From Bog-756 sp963727955 (lineage in GTDB: Bacteria; Actinomycetota; Acidimicrobiia; Acidimicrobiales; RAAP-2), in the NCBI GenBank assembly GCA_963727955.1, contig CAVSII010000008.1:186001-250000 (forward strand): a stretch of DNA of 64,000 nt, written 5' to 3'. The notes under the pieces are model-generated. The model saw only the letters and a program-made list of their open reading frames with translations. It did not search any database and had not been told where the DNA came from. Each line of letters opens with the position of its first letter. The first letter of the stretch is position 1. Position numbers and translations under genes: made by a program. This document shows, piece by piece, positions 43,673-52,998 of this stretch.

Positions 43673-45139
43673 TCAGGGTCCGGTGCGAAAAACGGCTTTG
43701 GTCTGGACCATCTCCTCGATTCCGGCACGGCCTCCCTCCCGCCCGAAACCGCTCTGCTTGTATCCACCAAACGGTGTCGACGCCGACATCCCACCGATCC
43801 CGTTGACGACAACCGTCCCCACCTGGAGCTCGGTGGTCAGTCGCTCGATGCGGGATTGATCCTGCGTATGGATATAGGCGGCCAGCCCGAAAGCGCTGTC
43901 GTTGGCCTTGGCGATGACCTCGTCCTCAGACGAGAAACGCAGAACCGCCTGGACGGGTCCGAAGACCTCCTCCCGGGCCAGAGCGCTGGCCTGATCGACG
44001 TCGCCGAACACGGTGGGGGCCACGAACCATCCGTCTGCCAGTTCACCCCCCATGCGCACGCCGCCGGTCAGGAGGGTGGCGCCGTCCGATTGGGCCTGCC
44101 CTATGACCCCCAAGATTCTCTCCATAGCTCGCTCGGTTACCACGGGACCGACAAAAGTGTCCGGATCCAGGGGGTCGCCGATGCGGAGCGCGGCCAGCCG
44201 GGCCAGCAGACGGTCGACAACCTCGTCGTAGACATCCTCGTGGAGGTACAGGCGAGTGGGAAGAGCGCAGCCCTGACCGGACAGGAGGGCGGTTCCGGCC
44301 AAGGCTGCCACGCTGGCGGCGACGTCCAGGTCGGCATCGGGAAAAACCAGGTTGGGAGACTTTCCGCCGAGTTCCAGAGTCAGTGGGGTCAGGTTGCGGG
44401 CTGCGCTCGACATCAGAGCGCGGGCTGTCCCGATTCCCCCGGTGAAACTGATCTTGTCGATGCCGGCATGGGACGCCAGACACGCTCCCGTGTCCGCTCC
44501 CCCGACCACGACGTTGACCACCCCGGCAGGGATTCCCGCTTCAAGGGCCAGTTCGGCAAATCGAAACATCCCGAAGGGAGCGATTTCGGGCGGCTTCACG
44601 ACCACGGCATTGCCGGCAGCCAGCGCCGGCCCGCACTTTTGACCCATCCCCATCATCGAGCCGTTCCATGGCGGCATCACCGCTATGACCCCGTAGGGTT
44701 CCAATCGGACTGTGACCTCATGGGTGCCGTCGCGACTCACTTCGCCGGGCAGGTTGTCGGCCCACCCGGCGTAGTAACGCACCCACGAAGCGGTGTAACG
44801 GCCGGGGTTGATAACGCTGACCGGCGTCCCGTTGTCGAGCGCAGCAAGTTCAGCCGCCTCGGCACTGTGGTCGTCGATCAATTGGGCCAAGCGATAGAGG
44901 AGTGAGGCGCGGCGACCGGGAGCCAGGCCGGCCCACGAGGGAGCGGCGGCCCGCGCCGCGGTCACCGCCCGGTCGACGTCGTGGACACCGGCCAGGCCGA
45001 CATCCGCCTGCACACGACCGGTGGCCGCGTAGCGGTGCTGATAGGTTCCGGCAGCATCACTCGGGCACCATTCGCCTCCGATGAGATGACCTTGAGCGGC
45101 CAGCCGACGTACTGTGTGCGACGCGGGAGTCGAGATCAT
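43673..45139 (-). CDS. NAD(P)-dependent aldehyde dehydrogenase
   Basis: This 488-residue ALDH has VKPPEIAPFGMF, FTGGIGTARALM, the base Glu in LELGGKSPNLV, the nucleophile Cys in SGQGCALPTR, EVFGPVQAVL and the end FGGYKQSGFGREGG. The usual TPWN segment reads MPPWNGSMMGMGQK, suggesting a different substrate pocket from the other ALDH in the window. I chose the ATG at 45139. It is divergent from an SDR gene, and the pair could oxidise an alcohol to an acid. Confidence 0.91.
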   Translation of the reverse strand: MISTPASHTVRRLAAQGHLIGGEWCPSDAAGTYQHRYAATGRVQADVGLAGVHDVDRAVTAARAAAPSWAGLAPGRRASLLYRLAQLIDDHSAEAAELAALDNGTPVSVINPGRYTASWVRYYAGWADNLPGEVSRDGTHEVTVRLEPYGVIAVMPPWNGSMMGMGQKCGPALAAGNAVVVKPPEIAPFGMFRFAELALEAGIPAGVVNVVVGGADTGACLASHAGIDKISFTGGIGTARALMSSAARNLTPLTLELGGKSPNLVFPDADLDVAASVAALAGTALLSGQGCALPTRLYLHEDVYDEVVDRLLARLAALRIGDPLDPDTFVGPVVTERAMERILGVIGQAQSDGATLLTGGVRMGGELADGWFVAPTVFGDVDQASALAREEVFGPVQAVLRFSSEDEVIAKANDSAFGLAAYIHTQDQSRIERLTTELQVGTVVVNGIGGMSASTPFGGYKQSGFGREGGRAGIEEMVQTKAVFRTGP

Positions 45140-45267
45140 CGCCCATCCGGTTGGGTGTAGGAGCGGGTGATCCTGCCACGCAGGGCGGCCCCGGTGATCC
45201 CAGCCCCACGCAGCATTTCCACCGGGTTCACAGTACCGGGCCCGATCACAGCCGGTACCGTCGAGGT

Positions 45268-45975
45268 ATGGCACATCTTGATGGTCGGGTTGCTCTGGTT
45301 TCGGGGGCGTCCGGGGGCATCGGCAGTGCGGTGGCCGACCGCCTGGCCGCCGACGGTGCGTCCGTTGTACGCAGTGATGTTCGTGCCCCTGTCGACGGCA
45401 TCGTCTGCGACGTCCGTGATGAGGCGTCGTGCGCTCAGGCGGTATCGCAGGTGTTGGCTTCCTATGGCCAATTGGACATCCTGGTCAACGTGGCCGGCAT
45501 CGGGATGGCGTCGCTGGTCGGCGATCTGGAGCCCTCCGTGTGGCGAGACATCATCGAGGTGAACCTGACCGGCACCTTCCTGCTCAGCCAGAAGGCGCTG
45601 CCCGCTCTTCTCCGGGGAAAGGGATCCATCGTCAACATGGCCTCGGTGGCCGGGCTGCGAGCGACGCCGTACAACGCGGCCTACTGCGCCTCAAAAGGAG
45701 GCGTGATCATGCTCACCAAGTCAATGGCCATCGAGCTGGCCCCGCTGGGCGTCCGGGTCAATGCGGTGTGCCCGGCTGCGGTGGACACGCCCATGCTGCG
45801 CTCCTTCGCCCTGCCCGAGGGGGCCGATCTGGGCCTTCTGGCCCGGGCCGCCTCACCCATGGGTGCCGTCATCGAACCGGGGGAAGTGGCATCGGCGGTG
45901 GCCTATCTGGCCTCGGACGAGGCGGCCAGCGTGACCGGCACCACCCTGGTCATCGATGGAGCGGCCAGCGCCTGA
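45268..45975 (+). CDS. Short-chain dehydrogenase/reductase
   Basis: This is a 235-residue classical SDR: VALVSGASGGIGSAVADRL (cofactor motif), SDVRAPVDGIVCDV, ILVNVAGIG where NNAG is usual, the catalytic Ser in VNMASVAGL, and Tyr-x3-Lys in YCASKGGV. The C-terminus is the usual SVTGTTLVIDGA. The end overlaps the 3' end of the convergent amidohydrolase gene by 26 bases, which is uncommon but possible. It is divergent from the aldehyde dehydrogenase gene. Confidence 0.89.
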   Translation: MAHLDGRVALVSGASGGIGSAVADRLAADGASVVRSDVRAPVDGIVCDVRDEASCAQAVSQVLASYGQLDILVNVAGIGMASLVGDLEPSVWRDIIEVNLTGTFLLSQKALPALLRGKGSIVNMASVAGLRATPYNAAYCASKGGVIMLTKSMAIELAPLGVRVNAVCPAAVDTPMLRSFALPEGADLGLLARAASPMGAVIEPGEVASAVAYLASDEAASVTGTTLVIDGAASA

Positions 45976-47677
45976 CCGAGCCGAGCGAGACTGTTTCGGT
46001 ATCCGCTCCTGAGCGAAGGACCCTGCCCGGCCGGCGTCCCGTGACAATGCCATTGCGAACGACCTCCTCGCCGGCGATGTAGACGCCCACCACGCCACGG
46101 GAACCAGCCGTGAGGCGCTCTCCCCCACCCGGCAGGTCGGCCACCAGCCGGGCCGGCTCGCTGCCCACGGTCAGAGGGTCGAACACCACCATGTCGGCGT
46201 GCCATCCCTCGGCCAGTCTTCCCCGGCCCCGCAGTCCGTAATGACGGGCCGGTCGGTCTGTCATCATCGCCACCGCCTCCTCCATCCGAAGCAATCCCCG
46301 CTGGCGGACCACCTCGCTCAGCACACGTGTGGGGTAGTTGGCATGGCACATCAGATCGAGGTGGGCACCGGCGTCAGAACCGCCGAGCATGACCCGAGGG
46401 TCCTTCCACACCTCCACCCTGGCTCGCCATCCCTCGTCGCTCTGGCCCAGGCCGGGGGTGAGTGACGGGAGAACGACGTAGAGGGTGAGCCCGTCCCGCA
46501 GGACCACGTCGATGAGAACGTCGATGACGTCCGTACCCCTTTGGTCGGCGATGGAGCCCAGGGACCGTCCGACCCAGGAGGATTCGGAGTCGGCCACCTC
46601 CATGAGGCTGAAGTCGGCCAGCACGCCGAGGGCCCGGTCGGCCATCTTCTGGGCAGCCGCCCGCAGGGCGGCACGCGTGGTCGGATCGGCAACGGCCTCC
46701 CCGCGCCCATCGCCGTCCAGCATCAGGACCTCCGACCAGACCGGCAGACCGGCGAGGACGGTGGTGGCCCGCATACGCATCATGTCGGGCAAGGCCAAAG
46801 CCACGACGTATGCGCCGCGCCGGGCAGCCAGGTCGGACGCCCGGAGCTGGCCGGCGAAGATCTCCTCGGAGGCCAGACTCCCGAGGAGGTTCCAGTTCAG
46901 GGGACGGTCGGCGGCCAGTGACATGTCGGCCATGAGGTTCATACGGTCCTCGGGGATGGGCCCGACCGTCGGGATGAACTCGAGCGTGGTTCCTTCGTGG
47001 TCGCGCACGGCGGCGGCCAGTCTCACGAACTCCTCACGAGCGGCGCAGGTAGAAGGAACAGGGTGGTGATCGCCATCGAGGTGTCCCTCACCGAGAGACG
47101 ACGAGAACCCGAGTGCGCCACCTCTGACCGACTCGGAAACCAGTTCGGCCATGGCGACCAGTTGCTCGGCATCCGCCGGCTCGCTACTGGCCGCTGCTCC
47201 CATCACCACCCGGCGGACGGTCGAGTGTCCGACCAGGAACCCGGCGTTGACGGAAAGGCCCTGATCGATCCGGTCGAGGTACTGAGCAAAGGACCGCCAC
47301 CGCCAGGGTCCCACTCCTTCGAGAGCTGCCAGCGGGATGCCTTCGACCACCGCCATCATCCGCTGGATGTACCCGGCATCGTCGGCTCCGAGCGGGGCGA
47401 TCGAGAATCCACAGTTTCCGCCCACCACGGTGGTCACCCCATGAACGGCCGACGGGCTGGCGGTGGGATCCCACAGGAGCTGTGCGTCGTAATGGGTGTG
47501 GATGTCGATGAAGCCGGGGCAGACGACGTTCCCGCCGACGTCGATCTCCACGGCACCGTTGTGATCGATCTCCCCGATCGCCGCCACCCTTCCGGCACGG
47601 ATTCCTACGTCGGCCAGGCGGCCCGGCGCTCCCGTTCCGTCCACCACAAACCCGCCCCGCAGCACGGAATCGAGCAA
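45950..47677 (-). CDS. N-acyl-D-amino-acid deacylase-like amidohydrolase
   Basis: This 575-residue protein belongs to the amidohydrolase superfamily group of D-aminoacylases, which remove acyl groups from N-acyl-D-amino acids. It has a beta-sandwich start (VLRGGFVVDGTG), the metal motif GFIDIHTHYDAQLLWD (H60, H62), the GNCGFSIAP segment with a conserved Cys, and late LGGSDAGAHLD with the catalytic Asp. Many such genes in actinobacteria act on unknown amides. The start is TTG, one base after the stop of the upstream gene. A paralogue lies at 49196-50890. Confidence 0.86.
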   Translation of the reverse strand: MLDSVLRGGFVVDGTGAPGRLADVGIRAGRVAAIGEIDHNGAVEIDVGGNVVCPGFIDIHTHYDAQLLWDPTASPSAVHGVTTVVGGNCGFSIAPLGADDAGYIQRMMAVVEGIPLAALEGVGPWRWRSFAQYLDRIDQGLSVNAGFLVGHSTVRRVVMGAAASSEPADAEQLVAMAELVSESVRGGALGFSSSLGEGHLDGDHHPVPSTCAAREEFVRLAAAVRDHEGTTLEFIPTVGPIPEDRMNLMADMSLAADRPLNWNLLGSLASEEIFAGQLRASDLAARRGAYVVALALPDMMRMRATTVLAGLPVWSEVLMLDGDGRGEAVADPTTRAALRAAAQKMADRALGVLADFSLMEVADSESSWVGRSLGSIADQRGTDVIDVLIDVVLRDGLTLYVVLPSLTPGLGQSDEGWRARVEVWKDPRVMLGGSDAGAHLDLMCHANYPTRVLSEVVRQRGLLRMEEAVAMMTDRPARHYGLRGRGRLAEGWHADMVVFDPLTVGSEPARLVADLPGGGERLTAGSRGVVGVYIAGEEVVRNGIVTGRRPGRVLRSGADTETVSLGSVRRWPLHR

Positions 47678-47678
47678 C

Positions 47679-49106
47679 TCAGGCCTCTCCCGCCCACGCC
47701 TTTACGGCCTGCTCGACGACGGTCCCGTTGAAGAACTCGGAGTTGGTCCCCGTGTAGAAGGCCACCGGGTTCTCGAAAGTGAAGGCACGGAAGGCGTCGG
47801 TGTCGATCCATTGGCGTTCCACCATCTCGTAGGCCTCGTGGAGGACTGCGGAGACGTCGGGAACGTCCCAGTGGGAGATATCAGACCCCATCATGACGCG
47901 AAGCTCGGCGCCACAAGGGTTGACCGAGGTGTTGAAAGCCAGCGAGGTCAAGGGATCGTCAGCTTCGCAGCCGAACCAGAAGCGGTCGACAAACAGGTCT
48001 TTGATGTCGTGGACACCCTCGATGCGGCATGCCGCCCACTCGTCAAGGGTGCTTTCGTCCTCGGTCGCTCGCCGCGGGGGACGAGCCCCGGTAAGAGCAT
48101 CGGGTGCGTACCTGGTCATCAAATCGACCAGAAGATCTCTATCGACCAGGCGCGGATCAAGGTTCTGCTCGAGCGCCGCCAGGTTGCGCTTCTCCCAGTG
48201 GCTGACGATGTCGCTGTAGAGGGCAGCCGCCCACGCCACTCCCCCCTCCAGGAAGGCGAAGTTCATCCGCGGGAACCGCCGGGTGACGCCCCCCAGAAAT
48301 AACGATTTGGCCAACGACTGCTGCCCTTCAGCCAGCATCGACAGGTGATTGAACACATAGCTCGATATGGAACGGTAAGGCGTCATCCCGATGAATCCGG
48401 AGTGAAAGGCGATGGACACTCCCAGCTCCGTGGCCGCCGCCCATACCGGGTCATAGTCGTAAGCGGAATCGACGCCGAATTGGTCGAGCCAGAAGGCATA
48501 CTTGGCCAGCTGAGGATCGCTTCCAGCCAGGGCGTCGAAGGGCCGTTGGACATAGCCGGCCAGGACCACTGCCTTGAACCCGAGCTCCCTCACCGCGAAT
48601 TCGAGCTCGGCGACGGCCTCGTCGGGGGTCACCATGGGAATGGCGGCCACCGGGGTCAGCCGGTCCGACAGTGAGGCGAACCGGTCGGCATTGCAGCGAT
48701 TGAGAGCCCGGCAGGTTCCGCGGCGGTATTTGTCGTCATCGCTGTGCATGAAGACCAACCCCAGGCTGGGATAGACGATCCCGAAGTCGATGCCGATCTC
48801 GTCCAGCCGCTCGTACAGAAACTGGGGAAACAAGGCGGTGGCCAAATCGATGGTCTGCTTGGCCGGGGCGCTCCACCACGGTCCCCGCGGGGTCCGGGTG
48901 GCCTTCCGTTCGGCAGGGCTCTGGTCGTGCCATGGCGTCTCCGTCCCGCCATAGGGCGGGACCATCCGCCGAAAGAGGGGATGCTGGAGGGACAGCCCCT
49001 CTTGTTCGAGATACGGGGCCAGGGTCGGCAGGTGCTCGGCCATGTGGCCATCACTGTCGATCACCGGGTGCCCGAGCTGGGCCCGGATTTGGGACGCACC
49101 GGCCAT
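47679..49106 (-). CDS. TIM-barrel amidohydrolase (amidohydrolase 2 / ACMSD-like)
   Basis: The 475-residue protein is an amidohydrolase_2 family member, related to decarboxylases such as ACMSD. It has VIDSDGHMAEHL at the N-terminus (where others show a DxHxH-like metal motif), FHSGFIGMT in the barrel, FLEGGVAW, and the late Asp in MMGSDISHWD. These match the long version of the family common in actinobacteria. It is coupled to the deacylase gene downstream (one base apart) and divergent from the second deacylase. It may hydrolyse or decarboxylate a catabolic intermediate. Confidence 0.82.
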   Translation of the reverse strand: MAGASQIRAQLGHPVIDSDGHMAEHLPTLAPYLEQEGLSLQHPLFRRMVPPYGGTETPWHDQSPAERKATRTPRGPWWSAPAKQTIDLATALFPQFLYERLDEIGIDFGIVYPSLGLVFMHSDDDKYRRGTCRALNRCNADRFASLSDRLTPVAAIPMVTPDEAVAELEFAVRELGFKAVVLAGYVQRPFDALAGSDPQLAKYAFWLDQFGVDSAYDYDPVWAAATELGVSIAFHSGFIGMTPYRSISSYVFNHLSMLAEGQQSLAKSLFLGGVTRRFPRMNFAFLEGGVAWAAALYSDIVSHWEKRNLAALEQNLDPRLVDRDLLVDLMTRYAPDALTGARPPRRATEDESTLDEWAACRIEGVHDIKDLFVDRFWFGCEADDPLTSLAFNTSVNPCGAELRVMMGSDISHWDVPDVSAVLHEAYEMVERQWIDTDAFRAFTFENPVAFYTGTNSEFFNGTVVEQAVKAWAGEA

Positions 49107-49111
49107 CGGCC

Positions 49112-49177
49112 TAATATACGCATATTACCGTCCTCCGGGGACGGTAACGGCTTACTGTCCGGTTGACAGCTACCGTC
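49112..49177. promoter_or_regulatory. Palindromic sites in the divergent amidohydrolase promoter
   Basis: Within the 89-bp gap between the divergent genes, TAATAT/ATATTA form a 6-bp dyad (49112-49127) and TTACCGTCC (49125-49133) pairs with GGACGGTAA (49139-49147), a perfect 9-bp inverted repeat with a five-base spacer. A third half-site TACCGTC lies at 49171-49177. The arrangement looks like an operator for a dimeric regulator controlling both directions. The regulator is unknown; the TetR gene at 52.3 kb is a candidate. Confidence 0.5.
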
Positions 49178-49195
49178 TCCCCACCGAGGTGTCCC

Positions 49196-50890
49196 GTGGT
49201 CTACGACGTCGTCATCCGCAACGGCACGGTGGTGGACGGGTCGGGCACCGGTTCCTACCGGGCCGACGTCGGGGTGGTGGACGACAGGATCGCCACGGTC
49301 GGCAGGATCACCACTCGAGGATCCGTGGACATCGATGCCGAAGGACACGTGGTCACCCCCGGATTCATCGACGGCCACACCCACATGGATGCGCAGGTCT
49401 TCTGGGATCCCTCCGGCTCGAGCTCGTGCTGGCACGGAGTGACGACCGCGGTGATGGGCAACTGTGGCTTCACATTGGCACCGGTACGCTCCCATCAACG
49501 GGAACTCGTGGTCCGCAACCTCGAACGGGCAGAGGACATCGATCCCGCTGCCCTGGCCGCCGGCATCGATTGGTGCTTCGAGACTTTCCCTCAGTACCTC
49601 GACGCGGTCGACCGACTGCCCAAAGGCATCAACTTCGCAGCCAATATCGGACACTCTGCTCTCCGGACCTGGGCAATGGGCGAGAGAGCCTTCGACGAAA
49701 AGGCGTCGGACCAGGACCTCACCCTTATGTCCGACCAGCTGGCCGATGCGCTTCGAGCGGGGGCCATCGGGTTCTCCACCTCCCGTACGCAGCACCACGA
49801 GACTTCAGATGGGCGACCGGTGGCGTCACGGATCGCCTCGTGGAGCGAGGTGGCGGCACTGGTCGAGGTGATGGGCAGACACGGCGGCATCTTCGAAGGC
49901 GCCGATGCCGGCATGTCGGCCCCCGATCCGGTGGTACGCCAGCGGTCTCTGGACCGGATGACCGGTCTGGCTGCCTACACCGGGGTGCCGATGACCTTCG
50001 GACTACTGGCTACCCGCTCGGCCGGCTATCTCCTCGACTTCCTCGATCAGGCGGCGGCCAAGGGGGCCCGGATGGTGGCACAGACCCATTGCCGGGGCAT
50101 CTCCGTCCTCCTTTCCCTGAAGACGCGATTGCCGTTCGATCTCATCCCCGCATGGTCCGCACTGCGCTCCCGACCGGTTGAGGATCAATTGCGTGTCTTG
50201 AGTGACACCGAGCTTCGACTCCCCTTCGTCGAGGCCGCCGTGGCTGCCGATTACGGGAAGTTCACCGGTGTCGGGGCACAGGCACGACCTCCGGACTTCG
50301 ACGGCATCCGCGTTTACCGGCACGGGCTGCCACCCAATCCCTCCGTAGCCGACATCGCCGCCCAACGAGGGATTCATCCGGCCGAGGCCATGATCGAGCT
50401 GTGTGTGGCTTCGCAGGGTGAGCAGCTCTTCATCCAGCCCAGCCTCTATCCCCAGGACGACGAGATTTTGGAGCGCGCCCTACGGCATCCGCGGACAGTC
50501 ATGACCTTCTCCGACTCGGGGGCGCACCTCAGCCAGATCGCCGACTCATCCATTCACACCCATCTGCTCGGACACTGGGTGCGGGACCGCCAAGCATTCA
50601 CCCTCGAAGAGGGTGTCCGCATGATCACCCTGGAGCCGGCGGTGGCATGGGGATTCAGCGACCGCGGACTCCTACGCCAAGGCATGACGGCCGATCTGAA
50701 TGTATTCGATCCTTCCAGCGTCGGCCCTCGCGTCCCGGAACTGGTCGACGATCTCCCCGGCGGAGGCTGTCGACTCGAACAGCGTTCGACCGGATTTCTG
50801 GCCACCCTGGTGGGGGGACGGGTCACCATTGATCAGGGACGGCTGACCGGAACGACACCGGGCCGACTGTTGCGACGCCGTCAGGTCTGA
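49196..50890 (+). CDS. N-acyl-D-amino-acid deacylase-like amidohydrolase (paralogue)
   Basis: This 564-residue protein is a second D-aminoacylase-like member. It has YDVVIRNGTVVDGSG, metal motif GFIDGHTHMDAQVFWD (H61, H63), VMGNCGFTLAP with the conserved Cys, and MTFSDSGAHLS with the catalytic Asp. The GTG at 49196 has GAGGT six bases upstream; an upstream TTG at 49163 is less likely. It shares the layout but not detailed sequence with the minus-strand paralogue, so the two probably have different substrates. Confidence 0.87.
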   Translation: MVYDVVIRNGTVVDGSGTGSYRADVGVVDDRIATVGRITTRGSVDIDAEGHVVTPGFIDGHTHMDAQVFWDPSGSSSCWHGVTTAVMGNCGFTLAPVRSHQRELVVRNLERAEDIDPAALAAGIDWCFETFPQYLDAVDRLPKGINFAANIGHSALRTWAMGERAFDEKASDQDLTLMSDQLADALRAGAIGFSTSRTQHHETSDGRPVASRIASWSEVAALVEVMGRHGGIFEGADAGMSAPDPVVRQRSLDRMTGLAAYTGVPMTFGLLATRSAGYLLDFLDQAAAKGARMVAQTHCRGISVLLSLKTRLPFDLIPAWSALRSRPVEDQLRVLSDTELRLPFVEAAVAADYGKFTGVGAQARPPDFDGIRVYRHGLPPNPSVADIAAQRGIHPAEAMIELCVASQGEQLFIQPSLYPQDDEILERALRHPRTVMTFSDSGAHLSQIADSSIHTHLLGHWVRDRQAFTLEEGVRMITLEPAVAWGFSDRGLLRQGMTADLNVFDPSSVGPRVPELVDDLPGGGCRLEQRSTGFLATLVGGRVTIDQGRLTGTTPGRLLRRRQV

Positions 50891-50912
50891 CACCGAACCG
50901 GGGCTGGTCCGG

Positions 50913-51347
50913 TCAACGCATCCATACTGTGGTCGACCGGCGAGTGGCAATGACCCACCGATCTCCCTGGCGCGCACAGTGGTCGCGGTATCGAATCCCC
51001 AGAGTCAAGTCGCCGCTGCCGTCGCTCGCACTCCCGATCTGGTAGACGACCGCGTAGGTGTCCATCGAGGCCTCCTCGCCGCTGTCAGCCACCTCGATGA
51101 GGGGTTCACCGATCATGTGCATGCTGGAGGGAAAGGAGCGCGGTGCCCGCATGGTATTCAGCCACGCCTCGAGGGTCTGGGTACCACCGGCACCCACGAT
51201 CTCGGCCTCAGGATGAAAGAGGGACGAGAGAGTTTCGACGTCCCGCTGGTCGACGGCGCGGGCATACCGTTGGAGCAGGGACCGCAGGTCCTGGTGGGGA
51301 TCGGAGCCGGTCGGCCGGTTGGGGTGGTCATTGACCGCCGGAGTCAC
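50913..51347 (-). CDS. NTF2-fold (SnoaL-like) protein
   Basis: The 144-residue product has the SnoaL-like pattern DLRSLLQRYARAVDQRDVETLSSLFHPEAEIVGAGG, then TLEAWLNTMRAP, SMHMIGEPLIEV and GIRYRDHCARQGDRWVIATRR. The GTG at 51347 overlaps the stop of the cyclase-family gene by four bases, so the two are coupled; the frame extending to 51530 is antisense overlap and was not used. Such domains serve as isomerases or dehydratases. The substrate is unknown. Confidence 0.78.
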   Translation of the reverse strand: MTPAVNDHPNRPTGSDPHQDLRSLLQRYARAVDQRDVETLSSLFHPEAEIVGAGGTQTLEAWLNTMRAPRSFPSSMHMIGEPLIEVADSGEEASMDTYAVVYQIGSASDGSGDLTLGIRYRDHCARQGDRWVIATRRSTTVWMR

Positions 51348-52279
51348 AGCACGGCCACCGGATTCACGGGGCAGCCGGTGCCGCGCGGTATCCGGAGCGG
51401 GGCCATCGAGAACAGAAAATCCCATCGTCCGACCTGGTCGCAGCGCTCTCGCAGCTGAATCACGCTCAGGTTGTCGATGAGGTGCAGGCCCATGGCCACG
51501 ATGCCGATCTGGTGCACCGGAAACGGCCACTGGGGGATGTCAAGGAAGGGCATCGGGTCGGAGATGCCGTCGCTACCAAGGACGGCCACCTGCCGGTCGC
51601 TGATCCATGCCAGGCATCCGGGATGCAAGCCCGACAAACCGTCGAAGCCATGCACGGCCCGACGACGAGTCTCCCGACCGGTGGCGACAATGAGGATGTC
51701 CCCGGGCCCGACGGTTATACCTTGGGCGGCTTCGGTCCGCTCGAGATCGGCCACGGTCACCACGTCGCCCGCACCGAAGTAGTCGACGCCGAGCGCTCGG
51801 GGAACATCCAGGAGCACTCCTCGGCCGATGACACCGTTGGCCATCGAGAGAACCGTGTTGGACAGAGCGCCGTCACTCCGGACCTGGCTGGCCGGACGCC
51901 CTCCGTACATCTCGCCGTGGACGAACATGTGCGAGAGTGCGTCGACGTGGGTGGTCCACAAGCCGTGGACGTCGAGAGCAAGATGGTCGCGGGCGGCTTC
52001 GTATCCGGGGATTCCGTTGGAGTCACGCGCATCACCGGAGGCCAACATGTGATGTTGGACAGGATGGGGATGTTCGGGTCGCGGTTCGGTGGCCAGGTCG
52101 TGAGCCAGGCTGATCGTCTCCCCACTACAGACCAGGGCGGCGGCTGCCGCTGTCCGGTCGCCGGTGAGATAGTTGAGCGTCCCCCGCTCGTCGTCGGGTC
52201 CCCACCGTCCCCAGGTCTTGAGTGATTCATAGAAAGCGTCCAGTTCTCCCGAACTGGGCACGGTGTAAGGGGCGTTCAC
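51344..52279 (-). CDS. Cyclase family protein (kynurenine formamidase-like metal hydrolase)
   Basis: The 311-residue protein belongs to the metal-dependent 'cyclase' family that includes bacterial kynurenine formamidase and isatin hydrolase. The metal motif HxxTHxDAxxH is visible as HGLWTTHVDALSHMF around residues 105-119. It also has DERGTLNYLT at the N-terminus, GRGVLLDVPRALGVDYF, VGPGDILIVATGR and FPVHQIGIVAMGLHLIDN. It likely hydrolyses an amide or lactone in the catabolic set. It is coupled to the NTF2-fold gene downstream. Confidence 0.85.
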   Translation of the reverse strand: MNAPYTVPSSGELDAFYESLKTWGRWGPDDERGTLNYLTGDRTAAAAALVCSGETISLAHDLATEPRPEHPHPVQHHMLASGDARDSNGIPGYEAARDHLALDVHGLWTTHVDALSHMFVHGEMYGGRPASQVRSDGALSNTVLSMANGVIGRGVLLDVPRALGVDYFGAGDVVTVADLERTEAAQGITVGPGDILIVATGRETRRRAVHGFDGLSGLHPGCLAWISDRQVAVLGSDGISDPMPFLDIPQWPFPVHQIGIVAMGLHLIDNLSVIQLRERCDQVGRWDFLFSMAPLRIPRGTGCPVNPVAVL

Positions 52280-52291
52280 GGGGCCATCCTC

Positions 52292-52927
52292 TCAACTGGT
52301 GGGGCGGATTGCCGTCATGGCCCCGAGCACCATGGCCATCAGGTTGTCGACGAACCGGTCGTCGGGGAGGGCTCGGTGCTTGCTGGTCCTCTCATCGAGG
52401 AGCCGAGCCCAGTCGGCCACCGCTCGTCCGACGAACACGATGCACAGCTCGCAACGGATCCGCCACAAGTCGTCGGGCACCTCCGGACATCGTTGGCGGA
52501 GGAGCTCCCACGCCTCGTAGCCGGCAGTCTCCCGCATCAGTGATCGGATCTCCGGGGTCGTACGGTCGAGCATTCCGGACAGCTCCGAGCCGATCCGAAG
52601 GTACGCACGTTCTCGCCACCCGCGCCGGGCCAAGTCGGCCAGCGGACGAACGATGACGGCAGTGGCGGCCAGACGATCGTCGGGCGGACCGCGGCGGACC
52701 TGGGCCAGGAGAGCCCGCCGTTGAGCAGCAATGACGGGCACGTGCCGCTCCAGAACCCCATAGAGCACATCGGTCCGGCTCCCGATGTGATAGCGGACGG
52801 CAGATGCATTGCGCTGAGCGGCGGTCCGCACGATCTCCGCCACCGACACGTTGTCCACACCCCTCTCGGCGAACAGAGCTGTGGCCGCGTCGAGAAGCCG
52901 ATCGCGCGTAGTCATCGACTCGGACAT
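52292..52927 (-). CDS. TetR family transcriptional regulator
   Basis: The 211-residue protein has an N-terminal HTH: TRDRLLDAATALFAERGVDNVSVAEIVRTAAQRNASAVRYHIGSRTDVLYGVL, about residues 6-58, then a helical ligand domain with VFVGRAVADWARLLDER. The start at 52927 is one of two ATGs (the other is 52915). It lies downstream of an SDR gene and upstream of the cyclase gene on the same strand. It may regulate this island. Confidence 0.85.
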   Translation of the reverse strand: MSESMTTRDRLLDAATALFAERGVDNVSVAEIVRTAAQRNASAVRYHIGSRTDVLYGVLERHVPVIAAQRRALLAQVRRGPPDDRLAATAVIVRPLADLARRGWRERAYLRIGSELSGMLDRTTPEIRSLMRETAGYEAWELLRQRCPEVPDDLWRIRCELCIVFVGRAVADWARLLDERTSKHRALPDDRFVDNLMAMVLGAMTAIRPTS

Positions 52928-52998
52928 GGACGGGCCACAGTACTCCGCCCACTCTGGAGGGCCGCAGCTCGGTGGTGGGGAGGCCGACAAGCGCTGGC

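Noticed and set aside
43427..44905. 492-codon plus-strand open frame
   Set aside because: It is antisense to the aldehyde dehydrogenase gene and lacks any domain; GC-rich DNA often keeps such frames open.
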